From Shinisaurus crocodilurus (lineage: Eukaryota; Chordata; Lepidosauria; Squamata; Shinisauridae): 64,000 bases of DNA. The DNA is taken from the NCBI GenBank assembly GCA_021292165.1, contig CM037879.1, positions 280,749,772 through 280,813,771 on the forward strand, written 5' to 3'. Position 1 is the first letter of the stretch. Each line of letters starts with the position of its first letter. Below, in pieces: positions 22,007 through 33,120 of the stretch. Under the pieces are notes generated by a model. It was not told the DNA's origin. It was given only the letters and a program-made list of their open reading frames with translations, and did not search any database. Position numbers and translations under genes: made by a program.

Positions 22007-22957
22007 AGTAGTGCAATGGAGGAAAAATAGTAGAATGCTGTTCTAACTCTACTCACGAATCAACATAGAAATAAGCTTTCCTTTAGCAAGGATCAAACAC
22101 AAACTTAACCACCAAACAAACTCTATTTTAGTGATAATTTAAGTTAGTTTTAAGTACAGTTAGCAGTAAGGAGAACCATAAATGAACTTGCTAAGCCCAG
22201 GAGCCATTTATTGCCTCATAAGCTCAATAGCAAACTAAAATTATATCCTAAATAACAGATTTTCCAGTTTCACTGAATTATTTTGTTTTGGAGCATTAAT
22301 AACTTGTCTCCAGATCTCTCCCTTGGTTACCAGGGTGGGGTGGGGTGGGAATGAACAGCGCAAATTAGATCTAGGTAGTGGAAAGTATCGTAATTATTTA
22401 CCAATTCAGCTGTGGAAACTTTTCAGTGGAACACGTATAAAGTTGAGACAAAAGTCAGGTTTGTGACACCTAATTGCCTGTTGACATCACACCGTTACAT
22501 TATGAATATTATTCAGAGCTGGGCCAACTCCCTCCACCAACTTCATCGGAGCTTTCTTCTAAACAAAGTGGGAGGAGAAATTATTGGCCATTCATTGGCA
22601 GAGAGGGGGGATTTTCAGGATTTGGGGGTACAGGTAGTAGTACTTATTTTTCAGGGTATGATGGGTGCTTCCAGATAGAAGATTCCTAACACTGTGCAGC
22701 AGTTCTGTCCTTTTCTCCTTGGTGGATTTCCTGCAGTGAGAAAAAAGAGACAGAAAAGGCTGATGGGGAAAAGTTTTGACCCCCTGTAAAATTCTGCGAA
22801 TGAGGCAGGTTGATGATGGTGTGACTTAAGGCCCATCTGGTAGCAACTGAAGGTGGTACAAGGGCTTCTTTCTTGGGTTTGATACCCTATCGGAGCAACC
22901 ATCTTTTTCTGTACAAAGTCCCTGCTGTGTCATGACGTAGTGTTTTCCCACGGGCAT
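22007..22957. other. Low-repeat stretch, possible regulatory DNA
   Basis: No gene was recognised. 22,040-22,500 is A+T-rich, repeat-free and has cores such as 'CGTAATTATTTACC'. The 71-88 codon frames near 22,412-22,689 lack recognisable domains. Confidence 0.3.
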
Positions 22958-23194
22958 TATTTATTATATTTACTTTTTTTATTTATTATATTTATACCCC
23001 ACCTTTTTTCCTGCAAGGAACCCAAGGCGGCTTACATAATCTTCCTCTTCCTCCTCTCCATCTTATCCTCACAACAACCCTGTGAGGTAGGTTAGGCTGA
23101 GAGTCAGTGACTGGCCCAAAGTCACCCAGTGAGTTTCATGGCCGAGCAGGGACGAGGACCCGGACCGTCTCTCACCACTACGCCACACTGGCTC
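22958..23194 (-). mobile_element. tRNA-derived SINE (GAGCCAGTGTGG type)
   Basis: A minus-strand copy with an A+T-rich tail at 22,958-22,995, body 'CAAGGAACCCAAGGCGGC' and a head ending CACACTGGCTC. The next element, MITE-3, abuts the head directly. Confidence 0.8.
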
Positions 23195-23378
23195 CAGTGG
23201 AGGCTGGTGGCGCCAATGTATCCACTCTGGATTTTACTCCAAACTTTTAAGGAGCTATCCATGGTGCTGAACCCTATCCCCTAAATTAGGTTTGGCACCA
23301 TGGGTAACTTAACAGTTCAGAGTAAAATCCGGAGTGGATATACAGCCCCACTGACATTGGCGCCACCAGTTTCCACTG
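23195..23378. mobile_element. MITE-3 copy without matching flanks
   Basis: Good TIRs, CAGTGGAGGCTGGTGGCGCC and GGCGCCACCAGTTTCCACTG. The flanks ACTGGCTC and AGAAGCCC do not match, which suggests that one flank was replaced when the neighbouring SINE arrived or by a deletion. Confidence 0.75.
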
Positions 23379-23633
23379 AGAAGCCCCATTTACAATGCAC
23401 AAAGCACATGGTTGGCTGGCGCTCAGCCAAGCGGCATGGCTTCACTTTTGAAGGAAGGAGGAGGAGGAGGTGGCCTTGGATCACCTCATATTTCAATATG
23501 CAACTATTACTACCCCCACACCCCAACTTTCACATACCCTCCCAATCTTGAGGTGGGGTTTAGCATGTCCCCATGACACACACACCCCCCCCCCCGAATA
23601 TTGAGAAATCTGGGGAAGTCAGATATTCAGATC

Positions 23634-23676
<43 letters not shown>
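23634..23676 (+). repeat. (ATT)n microsatellite
   Basis: About 14 ATT units; a (GT)n run follows at 23,733-23,754. Both lie in otherwise unclassified DNA (23,380-24,130). Confidence 0.9.
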
Positions 23677-24134
23677 GCACCAATTCAGTACCAGATCTTA
23701 GGACTGGTTCACACTGGAAGTACCTAACTTGGTGTGTGTGTGTGTGTGTGTGTGCCATCATTGCACACCACCTGAGTCTGGTTCACACACATACCTCCCC
23801 ATCATTGCTACCACTAGTGTTGACTCATATGTGTGAATGGTCTGATACCACAGGTAGAACGGTTATATTTGCTTATGCATTTGATTCATTTCAACGTGTC
23901 TCTGCCCCTTCTCCACTTGGCAGCCTACAAAAGTGGTTCCGAGCAATAAAAAGCAAGGATGAAATGATCATACTGTATCTCCTCACATCTCCTCATACAC
24001 AATGCTTTTCAGTTACACAATGGAGTTGCACATTCTGCCTTCTTCCTGGTCAAAATGATATGCAGAGCATCGCTTTCCAAGTGGGGATTCTAGGTGTTTT
24101 AGTCAGTGACAGGAAAAGAAGCTTCATCAGAGGC

Positions 24135-24961
24135 TGGGAGTAGGGAAAGTAGAGATTTTGTTAAACCCGTTCCATCTGTGTTTCATGGATTATCATGTAC
24201 TGTATCTTTCATTCCATCATCTGCTCATAGATGGGGCTTTTTTTTAGAGTTGTACAAGAATTTTGTTCCACCTGAGCTTATGCAGATTAGTGCAGGTGTG
24301 CATTAACACAGCGCACACTTGCATTGATGTGCATTAGCTCTAATGTGCATTGGTGCTGATGTGAATTTGCGCAAATCCCCCCAAAAGTAGAAAACCATAC
24401 TGCAAGTCCATGCAACTTCGGAAAGAACAACAAAGATGATCAGGGGACTCGAAACAAAGCCCTGTGAGGAGAGACTGAAGGAACTGGACATGTTTAGCCT
24501 TCAGAAGAGAAGACTGAGAAGAGATATGATAGAGCTCTTCAAGTGCTTGAAAGGTTGCCACACAGAGGAAGGCCAGGATCTCTTCTTGACCATCCCAGAG
24601 TTCAGGACAAGGAATAATGGGCTCAAATTACAGGAAGCCAGATTCCGGAACATTCCAGATGTTCCAGCTGAACATCAGGAAAAACTTCCTGACTCTTAGA
24701 GCAATACCACAATGGAACCAATTACCTAGGGAGGTAGAAGGTTCTCCCACACTGGAAGCATTCAAGATGCGGCTGGACAGCCATCTGTCAGGGATGCTTT
24801 AACTTGGATTCCTGCACTGGGCAGGGGGTTGGACTCGATGGTCTTATAGGCCCCTCCTAATTCTACTATTCTATGAATCTATGAAAAGCCGTTCCACAGG
24901 TTGGATTCATAGAAATCCAAACTCATTTGAATCTGTTGGGGATTCCTCTGGCATCCCTATC
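24135..24961. mobile_element. MITE-9 split by a CR1 fragment
   Basis: The left part (24,135-24,426) and right part (24,887-24,961, ending GGCATCCCTAT) match the uninterrupted copy at 14,012-14,400, which shows the empty site 'CAGAAAAAGCCG'. Confidence 0.6.
24427..24886 (+). mobile_element. CR1-like LINE C-terminus and 3' UTR
   Basis: Encodes KELDMFSLQKRRLRRDMIEL at the start of the frame, then, after a frameshift near 24,650, LNIRKNFLTLRAIPQWNQLP and PREVEGSPTLEAFKMRLDSH. This is the conserved tail of CR1 ORF2. The 3' UTR 'GGGGGTTGGACTCGATGG' ends in ATTCTATGAATCTATG. 5'-truncated, as is usual for CR1. Confidence 0.85.
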
Positions 24962-25531
24962 TGGGAGTGACTGGTGCCGCCGCCTCCCCCTGCCCCAAGG
25001 TAGGCTTTGGGGCCCTCGGGGCAGGGGGATCGGGGGGGTGACCTTGCAGGAACCTGTGCCAGCCTCAACTCTGTTTGCAAGAATTTGAGCAGGTGCTCGA
25101 ATTCTCACGACAGCCCTAAAATTTTACATGCCCGTGAAAAACTGACCACAATGACCAGCAGCTGGAACTCACTCCACTGGAAAACACTGTGTTTGAGGGG
25201 ATGAACTGGTTCCCAAATGCAGGTTCATAGCTGAATGAGTCACCGCCGACAGAAATGTTCATATCAAATTAAATGCAACGTGTTCAATGCAGTCAATGCA
25301 CACGGTCAACTGGCAGTCACCGAAGCCCTTTTCAAGGTGATGACTGAGATAGAATGCATGTGTGGAGGTGAGATTGGAGGGATTGGAGGAAGAGGATGGG
25401 CACCCACTGACTCCGCTCCCTAACTCCAGGCATTTATCTGCATACCCTCTGTGCACTGGTTCAGATGGCCATGGAGATTGGGTGGGGCCAATGGGCAGGA
25501 TTTCAACATCCCCCATCTCCAACCATTAGAG
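24962..25531. other. No recognised feature
   Basis: No gene, TIR or SINE was seen. Frames of 60-87 codons have no domain features. Confidence 0.3.
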
Positions 25532-25665
25532 GTAGGGCCATGGCTCACTGGCAGAGCACTTGCTCGGCATGCAGAAGGCCCCAGGCTCAATCCCAGGCAT
25601 CTCCGGGTAGGGCTGGGAGAGACCCCTGCCTCAAACCCTGGAGAGTTGCTACTAGTCATTATATT
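25532..25665 (+). mobile_element. tRNA-derived SINE, second family
   Basis: A-box-like 'TGGCTCACTGGCAGAGCAC' and B-box-like 'GGCTCAATCCC' (25,584-25,594), then 'GGGCTGGGAGAGACCCCTGC'. This family differs from the GAGCCAGTGTGG SINE. Its distal part is missing here; tails of this kind appear at 4,205, 30,567 and 41,520. Confidence 0.75.
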
Positions 25666-25833
25666 TTCCTAACATAATGCATTTAAGCATTATAGTCACC
25701 AATGGGCAGTGTCCAATGTGACGCAAGCGCTAACGTAAATGACACTGTGCTAACATAAGGGACCTCTAGCACAATGCCAGTAGCGTGAGCTGGCACAATG
25801 GGTTTTCTGGGGAATTCTATCACACCAGCTGAT

Positions 25834-26013
25834 GCTTTCGGCATTGCACTAGAGCAGTGTTCTCCAACCTTGGGTCCCCAGATGTTTTTGGCCTACAACT
25901 CCCAGCTTGCCCCAGCCAGCTACGCTTTCGGCATTACACTAGAGCAATGTTCTCCAACCTTGGGTCCCCAGATGTTTTTGGCCTACAACTCCCAGCATGC
26001 TACGCTGGCTGGG
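25834..26013. repeat. 90-bp tandem duplication across MITE-1 edge
   Basis: Units 25,834-25,923 and 25,924-26,013 each hold 21 bp of MITE-5 flank (GCTTTCGGCATT..) plus the left arm of MITE-1. The duplication is therefore younger than the MITE-1 insertion. The junction lies at the palindrome centre, after 'CCCCAGCCAGCTAC'. Confidence 0.85.
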
Positions 26014-26069
26014 GCATGCTGGGAGTTGTAGGCCAAAAACATCTGGGGACCCAAGGTTGGAGAACACTG
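25855..26069. mobile_element. MITE-1 copy with duplicated left arm
   Basis: Outer flanks are CACTAGAG (25,847-25,854) and CGCTAGAG (26,070-26,077), one difference. It has two left arms because of the 90-bp duplication and one right arm. Confidence 0.8.
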
Positions 26070-26144
26070 CGCTAGAGGCCCCTTAGACTAGCGCAACGTA
26101 ATTTACGTTAACGCTTGTGTAGTGTTGGATACTGCCCATTGTGT

Positions 26145-26375
26145 GCATCATTGGGCGCCCCTTTCCCTAATATTGGATTTCTCTTCTTGTTGATGGTTTA
26201 AAACTGTTTAGATATATGTGTGTGCATCTCTGTGTGTTGTCTGTTCATATGTTTCTACGTAAATGGTTTATTATACTATGTATAATGTATTCTTAATGGT
26301 TTTTAATCTTTGTTAACTGCCCCCCAGAGCTTCAGCTATTGGGTAGCATAGAAATGAATATGAAATGAAATGAAT
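26145..26375 (+). mobile_element. L2-like LINE 3' tail
   Basis: 'TTTGTTAACTGCCCCCCAG' and 'GCTTCAGCTATTGGGTAGCA' lead into (ATGAA)n, the usual L2-like ending in this window. Confidence 0.55.
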
Positions 26376-26530
26376 ATGTGCATTTTTGTATGCATTCTTT
26401 TTATATTGGAGAACTCCATTACAAAATGTGGAGAAGTGCGAATTTTGAAGGATAACTGAGTTTTGGTTCATACATTGGTTCGAAAGTGTGAAATTAGATA
26501 AGTTTGTATTAAAATGGAAATGGAATAAAT
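26375..26530. repeat. MITE-8-like fragment
   Basis: Shares 'TGCATTTTTGTATGCAT' and 'GGTTCGAAAGTGTGAAATTA' with 1,380-1,560 in inverted order. Confidence 0.5.
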
Positions 26531-26762
26531 TACTTCCCTGTCCCAAGCTGTCCCTGTCCCTAGCAGATAGTTGGAAGATGAGTTATCTCTAAAAAAAAAA
26601 ATAATTGCATGAACTTTATCCCTCCTCCGACTATCATCTTGTCACATTTATGGAGTATACATGGTGCAAAGTTAGTCGTGTGAAATTTTTAAAGCTAAAG
26701 TGCACAGAATTATTTCTTCAGCTGTCTGCTGGAATTCTTCATGCATTTCCCAGTGGAATATT

Positions 26763-26805
<43 letters not shown>

Positions 26806-27238
26806 TTTCCATCATTGACAGCTGAAGATTTCTTTGTACCCTTTCAAAGATAATAAAAGGCTCATTAATTATCCAGCAATGTACAGTTTCTCTTTTGGCA
26901 ATGGAACTTGCCAGAAGAAAGAACTGAGGCAAAAGGAGAAGTGAGAACTTCCAGAAAATGAAGGAGTCTTACGATAGAAGTACAAGTTTAGGAAGGAAAC
27001 AAACATCGCTAATTATGTTGGGCATTTTAAGCCAAAAAAACATCTGAGGTGGAGAGCAAAGGAACAGAACGTAAGGGAAGGCGAACACCATCTTGGAACT
27101 ATCCTGCCAGCAACCGCCAAAGGGAATCAAACTACAGCCAGTTTGGCTTAAGGCCCAGCACCATCTGTGTAATATTTTACACGGTGTGAAATGGGGAGCC
27201 AAACTTACAAACAGTTTTCTTCAGTTTCTCCATTACAG
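26531..27238. other. No gene; (GATA)n at 26,764-26,804
   Basis: A (GATA)n tetramer run of about ten units is the only clear feature. The remainder is low-repeat A+T-rich DNA. Confidence 0.6.
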
Positions 27239-27471
27239 AGGTGAGATGAGAGAAAGACATCGTTCCGCAGAGAGGGTGTAGTCTAGTAGCTAAAAGTGTG
27301 AGATGAGAAAACCTCACTTCCAAACTTACCTCAACCATTAACTTGTTAGGTGGCCTTAGGCAAGATCTTGTACATCTCAACCTCTGCTCTCAGTTTGCAA
27401 TATGGAGATAATAATACAGGCCTACTTCCAGGGCTGGAATAAAGATTACTGAGACAAAGATCACTTGGAAT
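27239..27471 (+). mobile_element. MIR-like SINE, uninterrupted copy
   Basis: 'GGTGGCCTTAGGCAAGATC' and 'CTCAGTTTGCAATATGGAG' resemble the CORE/MIR SINE body. The whole 233-bp block, including about 35 bp of unusual 5' sequence ('AGAGAAAGACATCGTTC'), recurs at 33,916-33,953 and 34,624-34,830, where LTR-B interrupts it. Confidence 0.65.
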
Positions 27472-27661
27472 TCTTGAAATTTACAATAACAACAACAACA
27501 ACAGCCTTGCAGAGTTTGCAATAAACATTGAGGGCTAGTTGTTGTTGGGTTTCTTTCATTTTGTACACTAATACAGGTAACCAAGTGCAAAACTCACATA
27601 GGTGAGTGAGAGTGCAATCCTATGGCTGTCTAGACAGAGTCTAGACTGCCATGAGATAATT

Positions 27662-28702
27662 CAGAGTCATAAGAACCTAAGAAGAGCCATGCTGGATCAG
27701 ACCAAGGTCCATCTAGTCCAGCATTCAGTTCACACAATGGCCAACCAGCTGTCTACAGGATCCCACAAGCAGGACATGAATGCCACAGCACCCTCCTGCC
27801 CATGTTCCCCAGCAACTGGGGTACATAGGCATACTGCCTCTGATACTGGAGGTAGCATAGAGCCATCAGCCATTGATAGCCTCCTCCTCCTCCTCCTCCT
27901 CCTCCATGAATTTGTCCAATCCCCTTTTAAAGCCATCTAAATGGGTGGCCATCACTACATCTTGTGAAAGTGAATCCCATAGTTTCACTCTGCGCTGCGT
28001 GAAGAAGTCCTTCCTTTGATCTGCCCTGAATCTCCCACCAATGAGCTTCATGAGATGACTGCAACGACACGGTCCCTTACACTCTAGCACCAGGTGCATA
28101 AACCCTTCTCAGGCTAAGCATCAACACTTCAAAACCTGAGGGGAGGGTCAAATGAAACCTTTCCCCTACTAATGAGGGAAAAGATTAATACTGGTTATTA
28201 AGGATCTAGCTTAAATTTATGATGCTGTGGGTACAAAGGTGTGTGTGGAGAATTAACAGTAATGCAGGTTAATAACGCCAAGCTGACACGTAGGATTTGG
28301 GTAGCAAACAAAATAAAAATAAGTTTATTTTAATTCTCAAAATCTTAGTTCCAGAAAATAAACCTGCCTACACCAAACACTTGATAATTAACCAAAGCCC
28401 CTAGAACTCCAAATACTCTCACTCCTCATACAAGCACTGATTCCTCTTAAAACTCCTGACAAGACACAAATAACCCACCTAACCTAACTCCCAAACTCTC
28501 TAACTAAACTCTGACATCACTCAACTACTCCTTATAGACTCCTCCCCCCACCCTTTCCAAGACATCACAAACCACACCCACTCGGTTCAACATTCTAGAC
28601 ACACTAAACATACTAAAGCAGACATACACCAGGGAACTGAATCGTGGGGTTATGGCCACAATGACCCCGTTGGGTTCTAGTATAATAGGAGAGGGAGAAC
28701 GT
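27662..28702 (-). mobile_element. CR1-like LINE 3' end split by LTR-B
   Basis: The minus-strand frame reads QRKDFFTQRRVKLWDSLSQD then FKRGLDKFMEE, the CR1-like C-terminus. The 3' UTR ends at 'GAACCTAAGAAGAGCC'. It is interrupted at 28,060-28,660 and resumes to about 28,702. A (CCT)n run (27,880-27,904) expands the part read as poly-Glu. Confidence 0.8.
28060..28660 (-). mobile_element. Solo LTR (LTR-B), 5-bp TSD
   Basis: A 601-bp block, TG..CA ended, flanked by ATGAC on both sides (28,055-28,059; 28,661-28,665). Minus-strand TATAAG (28,531-28,536) lies upstream of AATAAA (28,324-28,329) at a spacing of about 200 bp, as expected for a promoter and polyadenylation signal in an LTR. No internal region is present. 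Confidence 0.85.
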
Positions 28703-29320
28703 GCTCCGAGGTTGGAGCCGGGGACTCTAAACACAGAGCACCTTCCCTCCACCCTCGCAGCCGGCACGGGAAAGAGCCATGCCAGCTGCAGCTCCGAGGT
28801 CGCAAGAGCGACCTTAGAAAGTTTTGTGGGCGGGGCGGGGAGGAGAGAGGTTCCTCCAGCAGCCGTAGCATCCTGGTGGCACCTAAGCCTCCCCTTCTCA
28901 CGCTCAGGGGCAAATCACTTAGACTGAGAGCCAGTGTGGCGCAGTGGTCAGAGTGTTGGGCTGGGACTCGGGAGATCCGGGTTCTAGTCCCCGCTCGGCC
29001 ATGAAACTCACTGGGTGACTTTGGGCCAGTCACTGACTCTCAGCCTAACCTACCTCACAGGGTTGTTGTGAGGATAAAATGGAGAGCAGGAGGAGGAGGA
29101 GGAGGATTATGTGAGCTGCCTTGGGTTCCTTGCAGCCTTGCAGGGGGAAAAGGCGGGGTATAAATATAATAAATATAATAAATAAATAAATAAATTAGAC
29201 AGCCAAAATGGGCCCTCTAAGTTTTTTGCCTCCACGCTCCTCCCACCTTCCATAGGATGCCCAGAATCCTCCAAGTTCGGAGGGTTACGCGCAGCCTCAT
29301 TGGATTGCGCTGTGAGTTGC
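28703..29320. mobile_element. MITE-6 split by a SINE
   Basis: The left part (28,703-28,924) has 'GCTCCGAGGTTGGAGCC' and the right part (29,195-29,320) 'ATCCTCCAAGTTCGGAGGG'. It is collinear, inverted, with 30,085-30,560. Confidence 0.6.
28926..29194 (+). mobile_element. tRNA-derived SINE, 6-bp TSD
   Basis: A GAGCCAGTGTGG-type copy with A and B boxes, an internal (AGG)n run and an (AAAT)n tail. TTAGAC flanks both sides (28,919-28,924; 29,195-29,200), inside MITE-6. Confidence 0.85.
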
Positions 29321-30084
29321 ATATAGAGGCTGCAAGCTATAAACATCAGCCCCTTCTTCTCAAACAACTAGGTTCAGCATAAATGACATGGGGCAGTTCA
29401 GATGTAAAGCTGAATGTTAGATACTGGATTCCATTTTGTTTTATTTTCAAGCATCCGACTGTAAGCCACCATGACAATCTGCTGGAAGGGTGAAGTCTAC
29501 ATTTTCCTTTTTTCTTTAAAAAAAATAAATAAAAATGTGCACACGAGCCTTGGGAAGCCTCAGGCTCATGTGCTACCCCTTCCCCTCTGGCAAGCACCGG
29601 AGGAGGAGATCAGAAGAAACTCCCTGCAAGTAAAAATACAGCACATCGGGTTGCACTAGCTCTGAACTTCTTGCGACGTCTCTTATGTAAAGGAGCACCA
29701 AAAAATGTGGAACCCTCTCATTGGCAAATCTGAAGAGGTACAGCGCATCCTGCAACCTCTGAACTCTACCTTCTCATGCTCTACGTGTGTAGATCAGGCC
29801 TAAAATGAGGTACCTGATGTGCACCTGGTTCTTGAAACATGCTCTGAAACCGGGGACCATTTTAGAGGCAACACTGGCTGTGCGCAGTGTGCCGTGTGCC
29901 GTGCCAAAGCCCTTGCTCGAGCAGATGCACTTAAAAGGTTCTTCCTCTGCACACACTGGACCATACGCACAGCAAGCACAGAGTACCGGTATGGTTTTCA
30001 GCCTATGACTCTTTTTCATAGCTCCCAACCAAGGAACTCGAAGAGCTGTAGCTCTTCGGAGGGGCATGCAGACAAGTCCTAGAC
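29321..30084. other. No recognised gene
   Basis: Unclassified DNA. An 87-codon plus frame at 29,819-30,082 contains several Cys but no spacing I recognise. Confidence 0.3.
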
Positions 30085-30560
30085 ATGTTTAATCGTATGA
30101 CAGCTCAATCCCATGTGGCGGCTGATAACCCTCCAAACCTCGGAGGATTATGGGTATCCAATGGAGGGTGGAAGGAGCACAGAGGCAAAGGTTGCCTCTG
30201 TGCTCCTCGCATCCTGCAAAAGGCTTAGACGGCTGATTTTGGCCATCTAAGTCCTTTCCCCCAGAGCACAAGGAGGACAGGATGAGGTTCCACCAGGATA
30301 CTACATATCGTGGCAGAGCCTGTCTCCTCCCCCCCGCCGCCCTCCACAATGCCCACACACCTCCCACTCCAAGGTTGGTCTTCCGACCTCGGAGCCACAG
30401 CCGATGTGGTTCTTCCCATGCCAGCTGCGAGGGTGGAGGGAGGGCACTCCGAGGTCAGAGTCCCAGCTCCAACCTCGGGGTGCATTTCTGAGGTCGGACC
30501 TGGGACCCTGGCCTCTCCTATGGCTGTCTAGACTCGGTCTCGCGGCCATAGGATTGTGCT
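30085..30560. mobile_element. MITE-6 copy, about 475 bp
   Basis: Ends 'GACAGCTCAATCCCATGTGG' and 'GGCCATAGGATTGTGCTC' are imperfect inverted repeats. G+C-rich core with repeated CGAGGTC/GACCTCGG steps. Other copies are at 28,703-29,320 and 60,772-61,143. No clear target duplication. Confidence 0.6.
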
Positions 30561-30566
30561 CACAGC

Positions 30567-30945
30567 CTATGAAACTGCCTTACAGTGAGTCAGATCATTG
30601 GCCATATAGCCTACAGCCTTCTGTTCTAATTGGCAGTGGCCACTTATAAATTGCCCAAAAAAAAGAGGAAATGTATCACCCAAAAAGAACACTGTATCAC
30701 CCAAAAGAACACCGATTTGCAAATGATAATATATATGTATAGATGCAAATTTAGATGACAAGGATGATGATTTAAATAGAAATGCAGTACCATAGTGGAG
30801 AAGATCATGACCAGGTGACCTGTCCAGTCTGCTGATGGGCAACGGTTCTTAATGGTTCTTTGTCTTTAAACCAGAATTGGACTGGACATCCCTTCCAAAC
30901 AGAGGACTTTCCCCTGTAAAAGTGGACACATGGCCACCCTATGGC
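30567..30945 (-). mobile_element. SINE tail, then MITE-7 copy
   Basis: 30,567-30,640 is a minus tail of the second SINE family ('GAAACTGCCTTACAGTGAG'). 30,645-30,945 is MITE-7 in minus orientation, ending 'GACACATGGCCACCCTA'. Confidence 0.5.
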
Positions 30946-31083
30946 TCCAATGGGCGTCCTTGGCAGCTGGGCAGCAGTGCTCTGAGAAGCACCAGGCTTC
31001 TGGATGTAGCTGCCATTTCAAGTTCCCACAATACATCAGCTGCCCTCTCTCTGAGTGGCAGCTGCCCAGTGTGGTTTAGAGGA
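30930..31083 (+). repeat. Dispersed repeat, copy 1 of 2
   Basis: 'GAGAAGCACCAGGCTTCTGG' through 'GCCCAGTGTGGTTTAGA' matches 32,250-32,415 closely, about 1.3 kb away in the same orientation. The family is unknown. Confidence 0.75.
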
Positions 31084-31318
31084 TTTATTTTATTTATTTA
31101 TTTATTATATTTATACCCCACCTTTTTCCTGCAAGGAACCCAAGGTGGCTTACAGAATCCTCCTCCTCCTCTCCATTTTATCCTCACAACAACCCTGTGA
31201 GGTAGGTTAGGCTGAGAGTCAGTGACTGGCCCAAAGTCACCCAGTGAGTTTCATGGCCAAGCAGGGACTAGAACCCGGATCTCCAGAGTCCCAGTCCAAC
31301 ACTCTAACCACTACGCCA
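31084..31318 (-). mobile_element. tRNA-derived SINE (GAGCCAGTGTGG type)
   Basis: A minus-strand copy inserted at the end of the dispersed repeat; the tail is at 31,084-31,110. Its head is slightly truncated at 'CACTACGCCAGAGAG'. Confidence 0.8.
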
Positions 31319-32028
31319 GAGAGGTGAGGGCAGATGTCAATGGTGGGCCCTTCTAGGGAACTGGACTCCAAGCAGTTGCCCAAGGATGCCAGATGCTGGC
31401 GCTGGCCCTGAATAGAATAAAATACAAAAGAAACAGCTTAACCTTTTAAATGCTGGCACTTATAATATCCAGGTTTTTCAAATCTGCCACAGTCAGAAAC
31501 ACCCTGGAATAGGAGAGCAGAAATGGCAGCTGAAGTAAACAAGGGACATAGAAAATGTCAGCTTGACTGATTTTATGAGGGACCGAAAAACCTCATTCTT
31601 GGGGAAGGGGAAGCGGTCAGAGAGAGATAAGAAAATGGCATGAGATTTGAATCTGAAGATAAGGCTGTGAGTGGAGAAATGTAAGTGCAAGGAAATGTCA
31701 GTGCCAAAGAACAGTAAGAGACTCCCAATGTACATCTTGATGTTGGCCCAGGACAATCAGTTTCCATATTAGCCAAAAAGGATAGAGCTACTTATGCATC
31801 AGTACTTTGCTTGGATTCATCATCAGCTGGGTTGATAGCACCCCCTCCTCCTGTTGCAACCTTACAATTTCCCATAGATCTTAAGTATTTCACGGGGGAG
31901 GGAGATGTTAAAATGACACATATTGAATCCTTCTATAATGCATGGGTATTAGTGTTGGAAAAGCAGTGAAATAGCAGAACCAGGGCTGGAAAAAATAAAG
32001 TACTTCTGTAAGTCAACGTGTGCGTGCG

Positions 32029-32063
<35 letters not shown>

Positions 32064-32249
32064 CCTTGGCCAGGGAAGGACTTGCTCCCTGCGTGCTAGA
32101 GGACTCTCTCGCTGCTGAAGAAGAGGATGTCCCAATAAAACAGAAGCCTTTGAGACGTCTGTAAAGTGGGAAACGTAGTTACCCAGTGCATGGAAGGAGT
32201 GCATACACCAAGTACGGGAGAAAGCAACCAAGGGACAGTAGGAACGGGA
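31319..32249. other. No gene; (CA)n at 32,030-32,061
   Basis: Unclassified DNA with one mixed GTGTGCGTGCGCACGC/(CA)n tract that alternates purine and pyrimidine and could favour Z-DNA. Confidence 0.4.
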
Positions 32250-32415
32250 TGGCCACCCTACGGCTCCGATGGGCATCCTTGGCAGTGGGCAGCAGTGCTC
32301 TGAGAAGCACCAGGCTTCTGGATGTAGCTGTCATTTTAAGTTCCCACAATACACCACCACCACCCCGCCATGTAATGTCTCTCTGAGTGGCAGCTGCCCA
32401 GTGTGGTTTAGAGCA
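32250..32415 (+). repeat. Dispersed repeat, copy 2 of 2
   Basis: The uninterrupted partner of 30,930-31,083; adds an ACC-rich insert near 32,350. Confidence 0.75.
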
Positions 32416-33120
32416 TCAGAAAGGGATTAGCGAAGAGCAGAAGAACTGGGAGCGAAGACCCTTCCTCCTAAGCATCCCAATATTCTGCAGCCCCCTCCTG
32501 AAGTCTGTTTGGGAGGCCTGACCCAGTCACAGCCAAACCTGTTCAGGCTTTTGTCGTTTGCAAATGGGATGCAAATCTCCACATTCCGTTTAAGCGAGTT
32601 CAAATATTTGCAGGAAGCCAGAGCAGGCTCCATTAAGTGTAATTCTTTCATTAGCTGGATCTTCACACACACACACACATACACACACACAGCTGGGCTG
32701 TCCTCTTTCTGAAACAGCAACAGTCTCCTGTGACAGAAAAGCAAAGGGCAGAGAAAGGAAAGGAAAGGAAGAAAGAACAGGACAATAGAGTGAGGTTCCA
32801 TTGAGGTATCATTGTAGCATTCAAACATGCAACCCTTCTCTCAAGAAACATGAGACACATGCACACGCATGCATGCACACCACATGCTCCAACCGTCCAT
32901 ATTTACTAGAGTGCTGGTCCCTGGTAAGTCATTGCCTTTATTTTGCCCCTGTCTTCACCTTTGGGGGATGCTTTATTAATATTATGTTGGGGTGATTTGC
33001 CAGCATTGCCATTCCTAGGGGGTTCAACTCTCTTCCCAGGGCCAAATTGCATGTGATGTCAAGCTCATGGTCTGCCCTTGAGTGCTTGGTTTTTGTTTAG
33101 CAAACATAGAAGCCACGCCC
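32416..33120. other. No recognised gene
   Basis: Low-repeat DNA with a (CA)n tract at 32,665-32,690. Frames here (up to 133 codons on the minus strand) lack domain features. Confidence 0.3.

Larger units (their letters stand above)
25700..26141. mobile_element. MITE-5 copy containing MITE-1
   Basis: Outer arms CAATGGGCAGTGTCCAATG and GGATACTGCCCATTG continue inward as about 70-bp imperfect inverted repeats sharing 'AACGTAAAT' and 'GGCCTCTAG' steps. MITE-1 sits in the middle. Confidence 0.65.

Noticed and set aside
23601..24143. 180-codon plus frame with poly-Tyr
   Set aside because: The N-terminal run is the (ATT)n microsatellite; the rest has no domain and crosses a (GT)n repeat.
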